From Candidatus Zhuqueibacterota bacterium 4484_219 (lineage in GTDB: Bacteria; Zhuqueibacterota; JdFR-76; 4484-219): a stretch of DNA of 11,753 bases. Below are positions 1 to 7,440 of this stretch, one piece after another (position 1 is the stretch's first letter; each line of letters begins with the position of its first letter). A model generated the notes under the pieces. That model worked only from the letters and a program-made list of their open reading frames with translations, had not been told where the DNA came from and ran no database searches. The position numbers were made by a program, and so were the translations under genes. The stretch covers positions 1 to 11,753 of the forward strand of contig MZGM01000076.1 in assembly GCA_002085035.1 (NCBI GenBank). The letters run 5' to 3'.

Positions 1-3000
1 CCAGGTTTGCTTTTGGCACAACAGGGGGGGACGAGTAGTCCGTTTCTAATGGGTACCGGGGCGCGTCAATTGGGTACCGGTGGGGCAGCTTCAGCGAATC
101 CCCAGGATCCTACAGCAATTTTTTGGAACCCAGCAGGATTAGAAGCGTTGCCAAGACAAGCTCTTACGGCTTTCTATGCTTCGTTGCCCTATGGAACCAG
201 CTATAATTTTATTGGCTACGTGCGTCCCACACTCAATCTCGGTACTTTCGGTATTGGAATCCATCGAATTGCTACTGGGGGAATTTCGGAAAGGGACGAG
301 CGAGACGTGGTAGGTAACGAATTCTCCTATAACCAGAATGAAATCTATTTTTCCTATGCAAAGAACGTTTGGGATCAATTGGTAGTCGGTATCAATTTGA
401 AAGTGAATTATCAGGCAATCGGTCAATTTTCTGACACTGGTTTTGGCATTGATTTGGGAGTTTTCTATCAGTTGGGAATACAGAATATGTTTTTACGGGA
501 CTTAAAAGTAGGGTTAAGTATCTACAATGTTTATTCACCACGGCTGAAACCTGGTGCAAGTACAGATTATATTCCTCATAATATTCGCTTTGGTCTTTCC
601 AAAGCACTTACCTATGGGGACGTACGGTCACCATTCGTTTTTGTGGTCGATGTGAACAAAGGAGACAAACAGGAGTTTCATTTGAATGTGGGAACTGAGT
701 ATAGTTATCACCAGCGGGCTATGGTACGCTTAGGATACAATGCTATCAACGGATTAACTTTTGGAGTAGGAGCTACTTATCAGAATTTTCAGTTAGATTA
801 CGCTTATGCCAAAATTGCAGGGGGAGTGTTTCCTGGAAGTCATCGAGTTTCAGTAACAGTTGCGTTCGGTAAATCGCGCCAGGAATTGTGGGAATTGGCA
901 GAGGAGAAACGGCGTCAGGAAATTGAGCGTGAACTTGCTAAAGAAAGGGAACGAGCACGTCAAGAGACTATTAAGCGTTTGTTGGAAGAAGGAAAGGGGT
1001 ATTATGCCAGTGGTGATTATTTCAATGCTTTGATTCGTTTTACTCAGGTGCTGGAGCTAGATGAAGGCAATCCCGAAGCTGAGGAGATGGTTTCAGAAAC
1101 GAATACTCGGATTCATGAGTTACGACAACGTGAAATGGAGAAACTGGCCGCCAAGATTCAAGAAGAACGTGAGCGTAAGCAGTTAATGGAATTTGTAGAT
1201 AAACATGTTAGCAAGGGGGTAGAATATCTGGAAAAAGGGGATTATAACGCAGCTATTGTGGAGTGGAAACTGGCTCTCGAGCGCCAGCCAGATAGCAAAT
1301 TAATAAAAGATTATATCGAAAAAGCCAAGGCTGAATTGCTCAAGCGGATCGATGCTTTGATTAAACGTGCTGACCAACTTGCGAAAAAGGGTGACTACAA
1401 CGAAGCTATTCAAGTGTTGAACGAGGCGCAAGTCCTCAGTCAAAATGACTTGGTTAAGCAGGAACAAATTACCCGGCGAATCAGTGAACTGGAAAAACGG
1501 CTGAATGTGTATGATTTTTATCAACAAGGATTGGTTGCCTATCGAGCAGAGGATTGGCAGAAGGCTATGAATAATTTCGAGAAGGCACTGAAACTTGATC
1601 CCAACAATTGGAAGATTAAGAAGTTCTACGAGGATGCCAAACGCCATGCCTTGGCGCGTGAGCAACAAATGACCCCAGAAATGGAAAAAAGATTCTATCG
1701 TGCCGTTAATCTTTATGTTGAAGACCGACCATTATTAACTGTGTTTAAGCGAGTTATCAAAGAACAAATCAAAGTCCCTGCTAAGATTGAGTATTTAAAA
1801 GATCTACGGGACTTTGTTACTCGGATTGGTGGGAAATACGGTTTCTCTGATAGCGTTATCAATACCTTCAAGCTGGCGGTAGATGAGGCCAGTACTAATA
1901 TTATTCGCCATGCCTATCGGGATCATGATGGCGATATCGTTTTACGCATGATCGTCCGCCGAAACAGTCTTACCATTTCCCTTATCGATCAAGGGCGATT
2001 TTTTAATCCTGAACAGGTCAAAGATCCAGATCTGCAGCGCTATGTCGCAATCGGCAAGCGCGGTGGATTGGGAATTTTTATCATGCGTAAACTAGTAGAT
2101 GAAATCGACTATCGTCGTACTGAAGAGGGTAATGAATTACGCCTAACTAAATTTCATAATATTGAACGCAAGCGAAAATTTCCTCTACCGTTCCCTAAGA
2201 TCCCGGGAACATTGCAAGTCAAATATTACACTATTTCTGCCATTATCATCAGCGCTATTGTCTTAGGTGCCTATTTTTATCTTTTCTTCCAAAGCAAAAA
2301 TAAGATTACTTTGTCTATTTTACAACGTCTTAGAGCCACAGGTGAGGTGTTGGCTAACAATAGCATCGATGGATTGTTGGAAGATGATTATCTTGTGCTT
2401 TCGCGAGAAGCTAAAATCATTCAGCAACATAATTCCCAATTAGTTTCTTTTGCGGTTATTACAGATGCCAAGGGGATGGTCAAGGGTTCCACTAATGTGG
2501 AAAAGTTCAGTTTTTGGAAGCCAGCACATTTAGGTCGAGCATTACGCCAGATTACTAATGATATTATTTTGATACAAATGGAAGACGGTAGAAAATATTA
2601 TTTGTTTTCCAGTCACGTTTTTGCCCGAGGGACAAATAAATCCACAGTACTTGGCAAAGTCCATATTCTACTGGATAAAAGTATTGTTGATCGACAAATT
2701 GCTCAAAAACGGTGGCATGATTTAAAAATTGCCTTGTTAATTTTACTGTTAGCGAATGTAGGGTCGGTCTTACTAATTACCTTTATAATAAATCCTTTTC
2801 GTAAACTTGCAACCTGGATTCGGCAATTAGGGCAGGGTGAAATTCAAGATGAAATGGAGATTGATACATCTGATGAAATTGGTGAGATTGCTCAAGCATT
2901 TAGTGAGATTACAGATAAGTTCCGCAAGTCCCAAAAAGATCTGGCTGAGCAGGAACGTCTTCAACAAGAAATGCAGATGGCACAGGAGATTCAGCAGACC

Positions 3001-5361
3001 CTTTTACCTACAGAGGTTCCAAGTATTGAAGGTTATGAAATAGCTTCTTATTACCAGGCAGCCAAGGAAGTTGGTGGTGACTATTTTGATTTTGTTGAAA
3101 TAGATCGTGATCGTCTCGGTGTGGTAGTAGCGGATGTCTCTGGTAAGGGTGTCCCAGGGTCATTGGTGATGACGATGATCCGTACTACTCTCCGTACCGA
3201 AGCACGGGGGGTAGAATCTGCAGCTCAGGTACTGGCCAGAGTTAATGATTTTGTCGCCAGTGACATGAAAAAGGGGATGTTTGTTACTCTATTCTATGTG
3301 ATTCTTGATTCTCGGAAACGTCGGGTTTCTTTTGCTAGTGCAGGTCACAATCCCATGATTCTTTATCGGAGCGAAACTAAGAAGACCTACTATCTTAATC
3401 CTAAAGGCTTTCCCTTAGGAATTTCATTAGAAGAGCCGGAGCTCTTTAAACGATCTATCGAGGATGACACTATTCAGCTCTGTAAAGGCGATGTTCTCTT
3501 ATTGTACACCGATGGTGTTACCGAAGCCATGAACTCCAAACGGGAGCTATTTGGTGAAGAACGATTGCTTCAGGCAGTACGTACTTACGGTCATCTTCCA
3601 GCAAAACAGTTTATTGAGAAATTGAAAGAAGAAATAATGTCCTTTACCGAGGGTCAAGTCCAATATGATGATATTACTTTAGTAGTGATTAAAGAAAAGA
3701 TGTCGGCTCAGGAGGTAGAATTTGATCGGGCCAAAAAAGCCTTCTATGATATCTTGAGAGGGGTTACTATGGGGGAAGCGTGTCGTCAAGCTAATATTCC
3801 GTTAAGTACCTTCACTCGTAAATATCGCTATGAGTTTGAGCACCAGGGGATTGAGAACTTCCGCCAGGAGTATGAAAAGAGTTCTGTAGAGCTCAAACAT
3901 CTCAGCATAGAAGAGCAAACCAAGATCTACGATGTCATTCGTCAACATCCTGAATATGGTCCCAAGAAAATAAGTAATGAATTAAATACTGCAAAGTATG
4001 GATTTACGAAAATCAGTGAAAATAGAATCTATGAGGAACTGGTTCGCAAGCATTTGAACACCCGCGAGTTGCGCGAGGCTTACGTAACACGCAATATCCA
4101 TAGACGGCGTCTGAAACCTCCGGGTACACCGATGCTGACTCTGGACGGTCGGGTGATTATTGAACGTGAGGCAATGCCTAAAATATCTGCACCTGGTATT
4201 CCAGGGGTAAAGGAGATTACCTCTCCACCAGAGGCAGAGGAAACCTCTGTTGAACGCAAAGAACCTGAAAAACCTTTGGCGGCCACATTATTTACTACGC
4301 CTGAGCCCAAAAAACCTTCTGAACAACCCCCTGAATCGGAAGAAGAACAACTTCCTGTTGTGGAAACTGAAGCTGAGGAATTTGTACTTTCTGATATTGT
4401 TGATCTTTTCGGTAAAGAGAAAGAAAAGCAATTAGAGAAGGAAGCTGCCGAAGAAATTGTCGACCGAGAGGAAGTAACTTCAGAAGAAACCAAAGAAACT
4501 GAGTCGACTTCATCAGAAGAGGTTCGAGAATTGTTAGATTCTATCCTTAAGGATGTACAGGGAGCAGAGTCTACAGTGTCTGAAGCAGAGCCAGCAAAAG
4601 AGGAAGTTGACTTTAGTGATCTTTCTGTAAGTGCCTTTACTGAGGAGATGTTGGATAAAGATAAAGAAGCTAACAATGGTGATGGAGAGGCAAGAGTTGA
4701 AGTATCTGAAGTTACCACAGAGTCCCAAAGTGGTACAGAAGAGTCAACGAAACCTGCTGAGTCAGAAGATGAGATTCCAGTAGAGAAGATTTTTGCTAAT
4801 CTTTCGGTAAAGGTAGAAGATGAAGGTCTTGTCGGGGTAAAGGAAGTTTCCAAAGATGTCGATAATAAATTTGACGATTTCTTGGAAGAGGTGATCCCTT
4901 CTGAGACAGAAATTAAGTTAGAGGCGGGGATTCAAGCAGAGCCTGAAAAGCAGAAATTACAATCACCAGAGGGGGCAGAAAAGGTTAGTTTGAAGGTTAG
5001 TGTTCAGAAGAAGTTGTTGTTGAAGGCAATGAGATATTACCTGGATCATGAGTACGATAAGGCGATTGTGCTTTTTGAAAAAATCATTGAAAAATCACCT
5101 GAGAATATTGAGGCACTTTACAATTTAGGGAATGCCTATTTTCGTAAGAAGGAGTTTACTCGAGCTACAGAAGCTTATCAGAAAGTAATCGCAATCGATC
5201 CTACTTATTTGGATGCACTGGAGAATCTGGGTGTTATTTATGCTAATCAGAAGAATTTCAAAAAGGCTATAGAGATGTGGAAAAGGATTTTGGAATTGAA
5301 GCCTGATCGTCAGGACATCAAAGAGAATATTGAAAAGGCCCTTAAATCGAATAGACATTAG
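1..5361 (+). CDS. Giant fusion protein: PorV-like barrel, TPRs, RsbW-like kinase, membrane sensor, HAMP, SpoIIE/RsbU phosphatase, HTH, TPRs (5' partial)
   Basis: The frame is open from base 1, and the first residues (PGLLLAQQGG) look like the end of a signal peptide, so the true start lies left of the window. Residues are counted from the TTG at 7. Residues 1-290 resemble PorV/PorQ outer-membrane barrels (NPQDPTAIFWNPAGL). Coiled coil and about four TPRs follow (298-545). At 590-718 is an RsbW-type ATPase/serine kinase domain: N-box with E627 and N631, DQG at 661-663, glycine loop 683-689, and no histidine-kinase H-box. Membrane helices lie at 740-764 and 908-928, flanking a Cache-like sensor; HAMP is at 929-982. 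The PP2C phosphatase spans about 985-1229, with metal ligands GGD1025, AD1043VSG, TD1169G and DD1221-1222. Two HTH-like segments (1238-1292, 1303-1352), an acidic linker (about 1373-1660) and three TPRs (1671-1768) finish the chain. Kinase and phosphatase in one chain, next to a STAS gene, imply partner switching. The secreted barrel conflicts with the cytoplasmic domains. Domain calls are firm; the single-protein reading is less so. Confidence 0.85.
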   Translation, partial: PGLLLAQQGGTSSPFLMGTGARQLGTGGAASANPQDPTAIFWNPAGLEALPRQALTAFYASLPYGTSYNFIGYVRPTLNLGTFGIGIHRIATGGISERDERDVVGNEFSYNQNEIYFSYAKNVWDQLVVGINLKVNYQAIGQFSDTGFGIDLGVFYQLGIQNMFLRDLKVGLSIYNVYSPRLKPGASTDYIPHNIRFGLSKALTYGDVRSPFVFVVDVNKGDKQEFHLNVGTEYSYHQRAMVRLGYNAINGLTFGVGATYQNFQLDYAYAKIAGGVFPGSHRVSVTVAFGKSRQELWELAEEKRRQEIERELAKERERARQETIKRLLEEGKGYYASGDYFNALIRFTQVLELDEGNPEAEEMVSETNTRIHELRQREMEKLAAKIQEERERKQLMEFVDKHVSKGVEYLEKGDYNAAIVEWKLALERQPDSKLIKDYIEKAKAELLKRIDALIKRADQLAKKGDYNEAIQVLNEAQVLSQNDLVKQEQITRRISELEKRLNVYDFYQQGLVAYRAEDWQKAMNNFEKALKLDPNNWKIKKFYEDAKRHALAREQQMTPEMEKRFYRAVNLYVEDRPLLTVFKRVIKEQIKVPAKIEYLKDLRDFVTRIGGKYGFSDSVINTFKLAVDEASTNIIRHAYRDHDGDIVLRMIVRRNSLTISLIDQGRFFNPEQVKDPDLQRYVAIGKRGGLGIFIMRKLVDEIDYRRTEEGNELRLTKFHNIERKRKFPLPFPKIPGTLQVKYYTISAIIISAIVLGAYFYLFFQSKNKITLSILQRLRATGEVLANNSIDGLLEDDYLVLSREAKIIQQHNSQLVSFAVITDAKGMVKGSTNVEKFSFWKPAHLGRALRQITNDIILIQMEDGRKYYLFSSHVFARGTNKSTVLGKVHILLDKSIVDRQIAQKRWHDLKIALLILLLANVGSVLLITFIINPFRKLATWIRQLGQGEIQDEMEIDTSDEIGEIAQAFSEITDKFRKSQKDLAEQERLQQEMQMAQEIQQTLLPTEVPSIEGYEIASYYQAAKEVGGDYFDFVEIDRDRLGVVVADVSGKGVPGSLVMTMIRTTLRTEARGVESAAQVLARVNDFVASDMKKGMFVTLFYVILDSRKRRVSFASAGHNPMILYRSETKKTYYLNPKGFPLGISLEEPELFKRSIEDDTIQLCKGDVLLLYTDGVTEAMNSKRELFGEERLLQAVRTYGHLPAKQFIEKLKEEIMSFTEGQVQYDDITLVVIKEKMSAQEVEFDRAKKAFYDILRGVTMGEACRQANIPLSTFTRKYRYEFEHQGIENFRQEYEKSSVELKHLSIEEQTKIYDVIRQHPEYGPKKISNELNTAKYGFTKISENRIYEELVRKHLNTRELREAYVTRNIHRRRLKPPGTPMLTLDGRVIIEREAMPKISAPGIPGVKEITSPPEAEETSVERKEPEKPLAATLFTTPEPKKPSEQPPESEEEQLPVVETEAEEFVLSDIVDLFGKEKEKQLEKEAAEEIVDREEVTSEETKETESTSSEEVRELLDSILKDVQGAESTVSEAEPAKEEVDFSDLSVSAFTEEMLDKDKEANNGDGEARVEVSEVTTESQSGTEESTKPAESEDEIPVEKIFANLSVKVEDEGLVGVKEVSKDVDNKFDDFLEEVIPSETEIKLEAGIQAEPEKQKLQSPEGAEKVSLKVSVQKKLLLKAMRYYLDHEYDKAIVLFEKIIEKSPENIEALYNLGNAYFRKKEFTRATEAYQKVIAIDPTYLDALENLGVIYANQKNFKKAIEMWKRILELKPDRQDIKENIEKALKSNRH
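3913..4062 (+). other. YGFTKI module, copy A (winged-helix-like) in the giant phosphatase
   Basis: Residues 1303-1352 of the giant protein include HPEYGPKKISNELNT followed by YGFTKI and an amphipathic helix ending in ELVRKHLNT. The same arrangement recurs at the C-terminus of the neighbouring STAS protein. The HPxYGPKKI start followed by a helix resembles the second helix-turn-helix of IS481/IS3-type transposases (HPGWGPRRIA in that family). No DDE catalytic domain follows. The similarity between the two copies is read directly from the translations; the DNA-binding interpretation is inference. Confidence 0.7.
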
Positions 5362-5396
5362 GCATCCCCCAGAGAATGAGGGCGACTAATTTTTTA

Positions 5397-5425
5397 TTGA
5401 CTTTTAACCAGAATTGATTTATATT
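5397..5425 (+). promoter_or_regulatory. Sigma-70-type promoter of the STAS gene
   Basis: TTGACT at 5397-5402 and TATATT at 5420-5425 are separated by exactly 17 bp, each one mismatch from the consensus hexamer. Transcription would start near 5432, leaving a leader of about 38 bases before the ATG at 5470. A good ribosome binding site (AAAGGAG, 5454-5460) lies 9 bases before that ATG. The STAS gene can therefore be expressed apart from the giant phosphatase upstream, although read-through is also possible because no clear terminator is seen between them. Confidence 0.7.
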
Positions 5426-5469
5426 AAATCCAGTAATTTTTGCTCTGTTGAGTAAAGGAGAGTTTTTCT

Positions 5470-6177
5470 ATGGAAGGAATTCAGGTTTCTGTATCCAAGG
5501 CTGGTGTCAAAGATCATATTTCGGTCATAAAAGTTGGTGGTTACATCGACACAACTACCTCGGCCGAATTGGAGCGTGCACTGGGTGCTCTTTTGAAGGC
5601 AGGAAATTATAATATTATTATTGACTTGGGAAATGTCGATTATATTAGTAGTGCGGGATGGGGCATATTTATCAGTGAGATTAAAGGGATCCGCGAGAAG
5701 GGTGGCGACCTCAAACTGGTGAATATGATTCCCGATGTCTACGAAGTATTTGAGTTGTTGGAATTTCACTATATTTTAAAGGCTTTTAATAATCTGGAAG
5801 AGGCGGTTAGAGATTTTGAGCTAAATTCTCCGCTCCCGGCTGAATCAACTGTTGAACAGGAAGAAGGTAGGAAAGAAACTGCTAAGGTTAGTGCCAAGGC
5901 AAAAGAATCAGTTACCACCCCTGAGTCGACTTCTGAAGAAGCTACTTCTGTAGAAGCTCAAGCCGAGAAGATTACCTCTATTGAAGAGAAAATCCGCAAG
6001 TTGATTCTGGAGAATCCAGATATCGGGATATTACAGTTGAAAAAGACACTTAATACCGAGCGTTATGGTTTTACCAAAATTGGTATTTTAGAGCTCTGGA
6101 AGTTGCTGCGCAAAATGGGGTTAGCTACTAAGAAGCAACGTGTTACATTTTTCAAGAAACAAGCTTTCAAGGGATAA
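5470..6177 (+). CDS. STAS-domain anti-sigma-factor antagonist (SpoIIAA/RsbV-like) with C-terminal YGFTKI module
   Basis: This 235-residue protein starts with a STAS domain (about 5-117). In SpoIIAA/RsbV proteins a conserved serine is phosphorylated by an RsbW-type kinase and released by a SpoIIE/RsbU-type PP2C phosphatase; the phosphorylation state decides which partner is bound. The acceptor loop here is YISSAGWG: S61 aligns with Ser58 of B. subtilis SpoIIAA, and the usual preceding Asp is Ser60. A low-complexity Glu/Ser/Thr/Ala linker (120-170) leads to a second domain (170-217) with LNTERYGFTKI, shared with the giant phosphatase upstream, and a basic tail. STAS proteins of this type are usually about 110 residues, so the extra half is unusual. 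The start is fixed by the strong binding site and own promoter. The kinase and phosphatase are probably domains of the preceding gene product. The output partner, such as a sigma factor, is not in the window. Confidence 0.88.
   Translation: MEGIQVSVSKAGVKDHISVIKVGGYIDTTTSAELERALGALLKAGNYNIIIDLGNVDYISSAGWGIFISEIKGIREKGGDLKLVNMIPDVYEVFELLEFHYILKAFNNLEEAVRDFELNSPLPAESTVEQEEGRKETAKVSAKAKESVTTPESTSEEATSVEAQAEKITSIEEKIRKLILENPDIGILQLKKTLNTERYGFTKIGILELWKLLRKMGLATKKQRVTFFKKQAFKG
5977..6120 (+). other. YGFTKI module, copy B at the C-terminus of the STAS protein
   Basis: Residues 170-217 read as helix, NPDIG turn, helix, LNTERYGFTKI, then an amphipathic helix ending in LLRKMGLAT. They align with copy A of the giant phosphatase over the whole length with at most one short gap (NP/HP turn, LNT-x-x-YGFTKI, Leu and Thr at the end). 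The DNA of the two copies differs at many synonymous positions (for example YGFTKI is spelled with different codons), so this is an old shared domain rather than a recent duplication. Confidence 0.7.
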
Positions 6178-6311
6178 CTTGTCCAATCAAGGTTTTAAGA
6201 GTTTTTCGGTTTTTACGCTGCCACAATCTTTTACTCTCCCTCCTCACGCTTTGCGTTTTAGGAAAACCGGCAAAATCTTCTTCGCTTTTTCTTTGTAGGT
6301 TCTACATTTTC

Positions 6312-7346
6312 TCAGCCTGTCTGTCCAGAGTGAACGAAATTATTCTTGCCCAATACCTGGGCAATATCTCTGATTTCTTGCATCATTTTTTCAAATTCAG
6401 AAAAGGTCAAGCTCTGGGGACCATCGGAGAGAGCTTTTTGGGGGTCAGGATGTACTTCTACCATTACCCCATCTGCTCCTACCGCCAGAGCCGCCCGTGA
6501 TAGTGGTGACACTAAATCGCGTTTGCCGGTAGCATGGCTGGGGTCCACAATTATTGGAAGATGGCTAAGTTGTTTGATTATCACCACTGCACTTAGATCC
6601 AAAGTATTGCGAGTGTAAGTTTCGAATGTACGAATACCACGTTCGCAAAGTATAACATTTCGGTTGCCTTCGTTAATCACATATTCCGCAGCCAATAAGA
6701 ATTCCTCGATAGTGGCCATCATTCCGCGCTTTAGAAGTACTGGTTTTTGAGTTTTTCCTACTGCCCGCAAAAGTGGAAAATTTTGCATATTGCGGGCACC
6801 TATTTGTAGGATGTCAACGTAGTCTGAAACCAACGACACTTCTTGGGGAGCGAGAACCTCAGTAATGAGTGGCAGTTTAGTTGCTGATTTTGCATCAGCT
6901 AAATATTCTAATGCACGAAGTCCCAGACCCTGAAAACTGTAAGGTGAGGTGCGGGGTTTAAAAGCACCTCCTCGTAAGATATTAGCTCCCTGTTCTTTAA
7001 CAAAATGTGCAACTTCAATAATCTGTTCCCTCGATTCTACTGCACATGGGCCAGCAATAACTACAAAGCCCCGACCAATCCGCAGGCCGTCTACAGCAAC
7101 TAATGTGTTCTGCGGCTGGAATTCTCGCGACACAAGCTTAAACGGTTTGAGAATTGGGATGACACTTTCGACCCCTGCCAGTGCTTGAATCTTGTCTTTC
7201 ACTAAATAGCGATCGTCACCAATTACTCCAATGACAGTTCGCTCTATGCCTTTGGAAACGTGGGTGCGGAACCCTAACCGCTCAATTTCCTGAATAATGC
7301 TTTCTATCTCTGCTTCAGTAGCTTCGGGTTTAGTGACAACAATCAT
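6312..7346 (-). CDS. aroF: 3-deoxy-7-phosphoheptulonate (DAHP) synthase, Thermotoga-like, with N-terminal ferredoxin-like regulatory domain
   Basis: It condenses phosphoenolpyruvate with erythrose 4-phosphate to DAHP, the first step of the shikimate pathway, in the cytoplasm. The 344 residues match the Thermotoga maritima enzyme (338 residues) end to end as I recall that sequence. Residues 1-70 form the ferredoxin-like (ACT-like) domain that gives Tyr/Phe feedback inhibition in that subfamily (SKGIERTVIGVIGDD). The barrel carries IAGPCAVE, LRGGAFKPRTSPYSFQG and LLKRG. The expected metal ligands are C101, H271 (DPSHATG), E297 (VEVHP) and D308 (ALSDG). The ATG at 7346 follows TAGGAGA, a good binding site. 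The gene is preceded by a Phe/Tyr leader peptide and terminator, so it is likely controlled both by attenuation and by feedback. It converges with the STAS gene; no other aromatic pathway gene is in the window. Confidence 0.96.
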   Translation of the reverse strand: MIVVTKPEATEAEIESIIQEIERLGFRTHVSKGIERTVIGVIGDDRYLVKDKIQALAGVESVIPILKPFKLVSREFQPQNTLVAVDGLRIGRGFVVIAGPCAVESREQIIEVAHFVKEQGANILRGGAFKPRTSPYSFQGLGLRALEYLADAKSATKLPLITEVLAPQEVSLVSDYVDILQIGARNMQNFPLLRAVGKTQKPVLLKRGMMATIEEFLLAAEYVINEGNRNVILCERGIRTFETYTRNTLDLSAVVIIKQLSHLPIIVDPSHATGKRDLVSPLSRAALAVGADGVMVEVHPDPQKALSDGPQSLTFSEFEKMMQEIRDIAQVLGKNNFVHSGQTG

Positions 7347-7370
7347 GGTGTCTCCTATAAGTCAGCTTAA

Positions 7371-7414
7371 AATACAAAAACCCTCCCCTTTTTCTATCTT
7401 GATGCAGGGAGGGT
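7371..7414 (-). terminator. Intrinsic terminator of the aroF attenuator (segments 3:4)
   Basis: On the minus strand ACCCTCCC (7414-7407) pairs perfectly with GGGAGGGT (7387-7380) across a 19-base loop, and the stem runs into TTTTGTATTTT. That is a standard Rho-independent terminator. It sits 34 bases ahead of the aroF ATG and after the leader peptide stop, so it controls entry into aroF rather than ending it. It could also end read-through from the purine nucleoside phosphorylase gene upstream. Confidence 0.85.
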
Positions 7415-7439
7415 CAATTAATTGATGAGCTACTCCCTG
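7405..7439 (-). promoter_or_regulatory. Antiterminator hairpin of the aroF leader (segments 2:3)
   Basis: CAGGGAG (7439-7433), one base after the leader peptide stop codon, is perfectly complementary to CTCCCTG (7411-7405). CTCCCTG overlaps the left arm of the terminator, so the two hairpins exclude each other. A ribosome finishing the leader peptide would cover segment 2 and let the terminator form. A ribosome stalled at the earlier Phe/Tyr codons would leave it free and prevent termination. The loop contains the palindrome CAATTAATTG. I do not see a clear segment 1 pairing with segment 2. Confidence 0.8.
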
Positions 7440-7440
7440 T

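Noticed and set aside
1774..2160. Histidine kinase reading of the ATPase domain
   Set aside because: There is no HisKA/H-box helix pair before it, and the N-box (DEASTNIIRHAY) and the adjoining PP2C and STAS partners fit RsbW/SpoIIAB-type serine kinases.
4080..4853. A 257-codon Ser-rich open frame on the minus strand
   Set aside because: It is antisense to the acidic linker of the giant protein. Glu-rich codons read backwards give Ser/Leu/Phe-rich frames without stops; there is no ribosome binding site or recognisable domain.
6178..6311. Possible bidirectional terminator between the convergent STAS and aroF genes
   Set aside because: Only a 7-bp CGGTTTT/AAAACCG match across about 50 bases and a tiny ACGC/GCGT hairpin are seen; neither makes a convincing terminator.
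6346..7188. Open frames on the plus strand opposite aroF
   Set aside because: They are shadows of a fully conserved enzyme gene and show no family resemblance.
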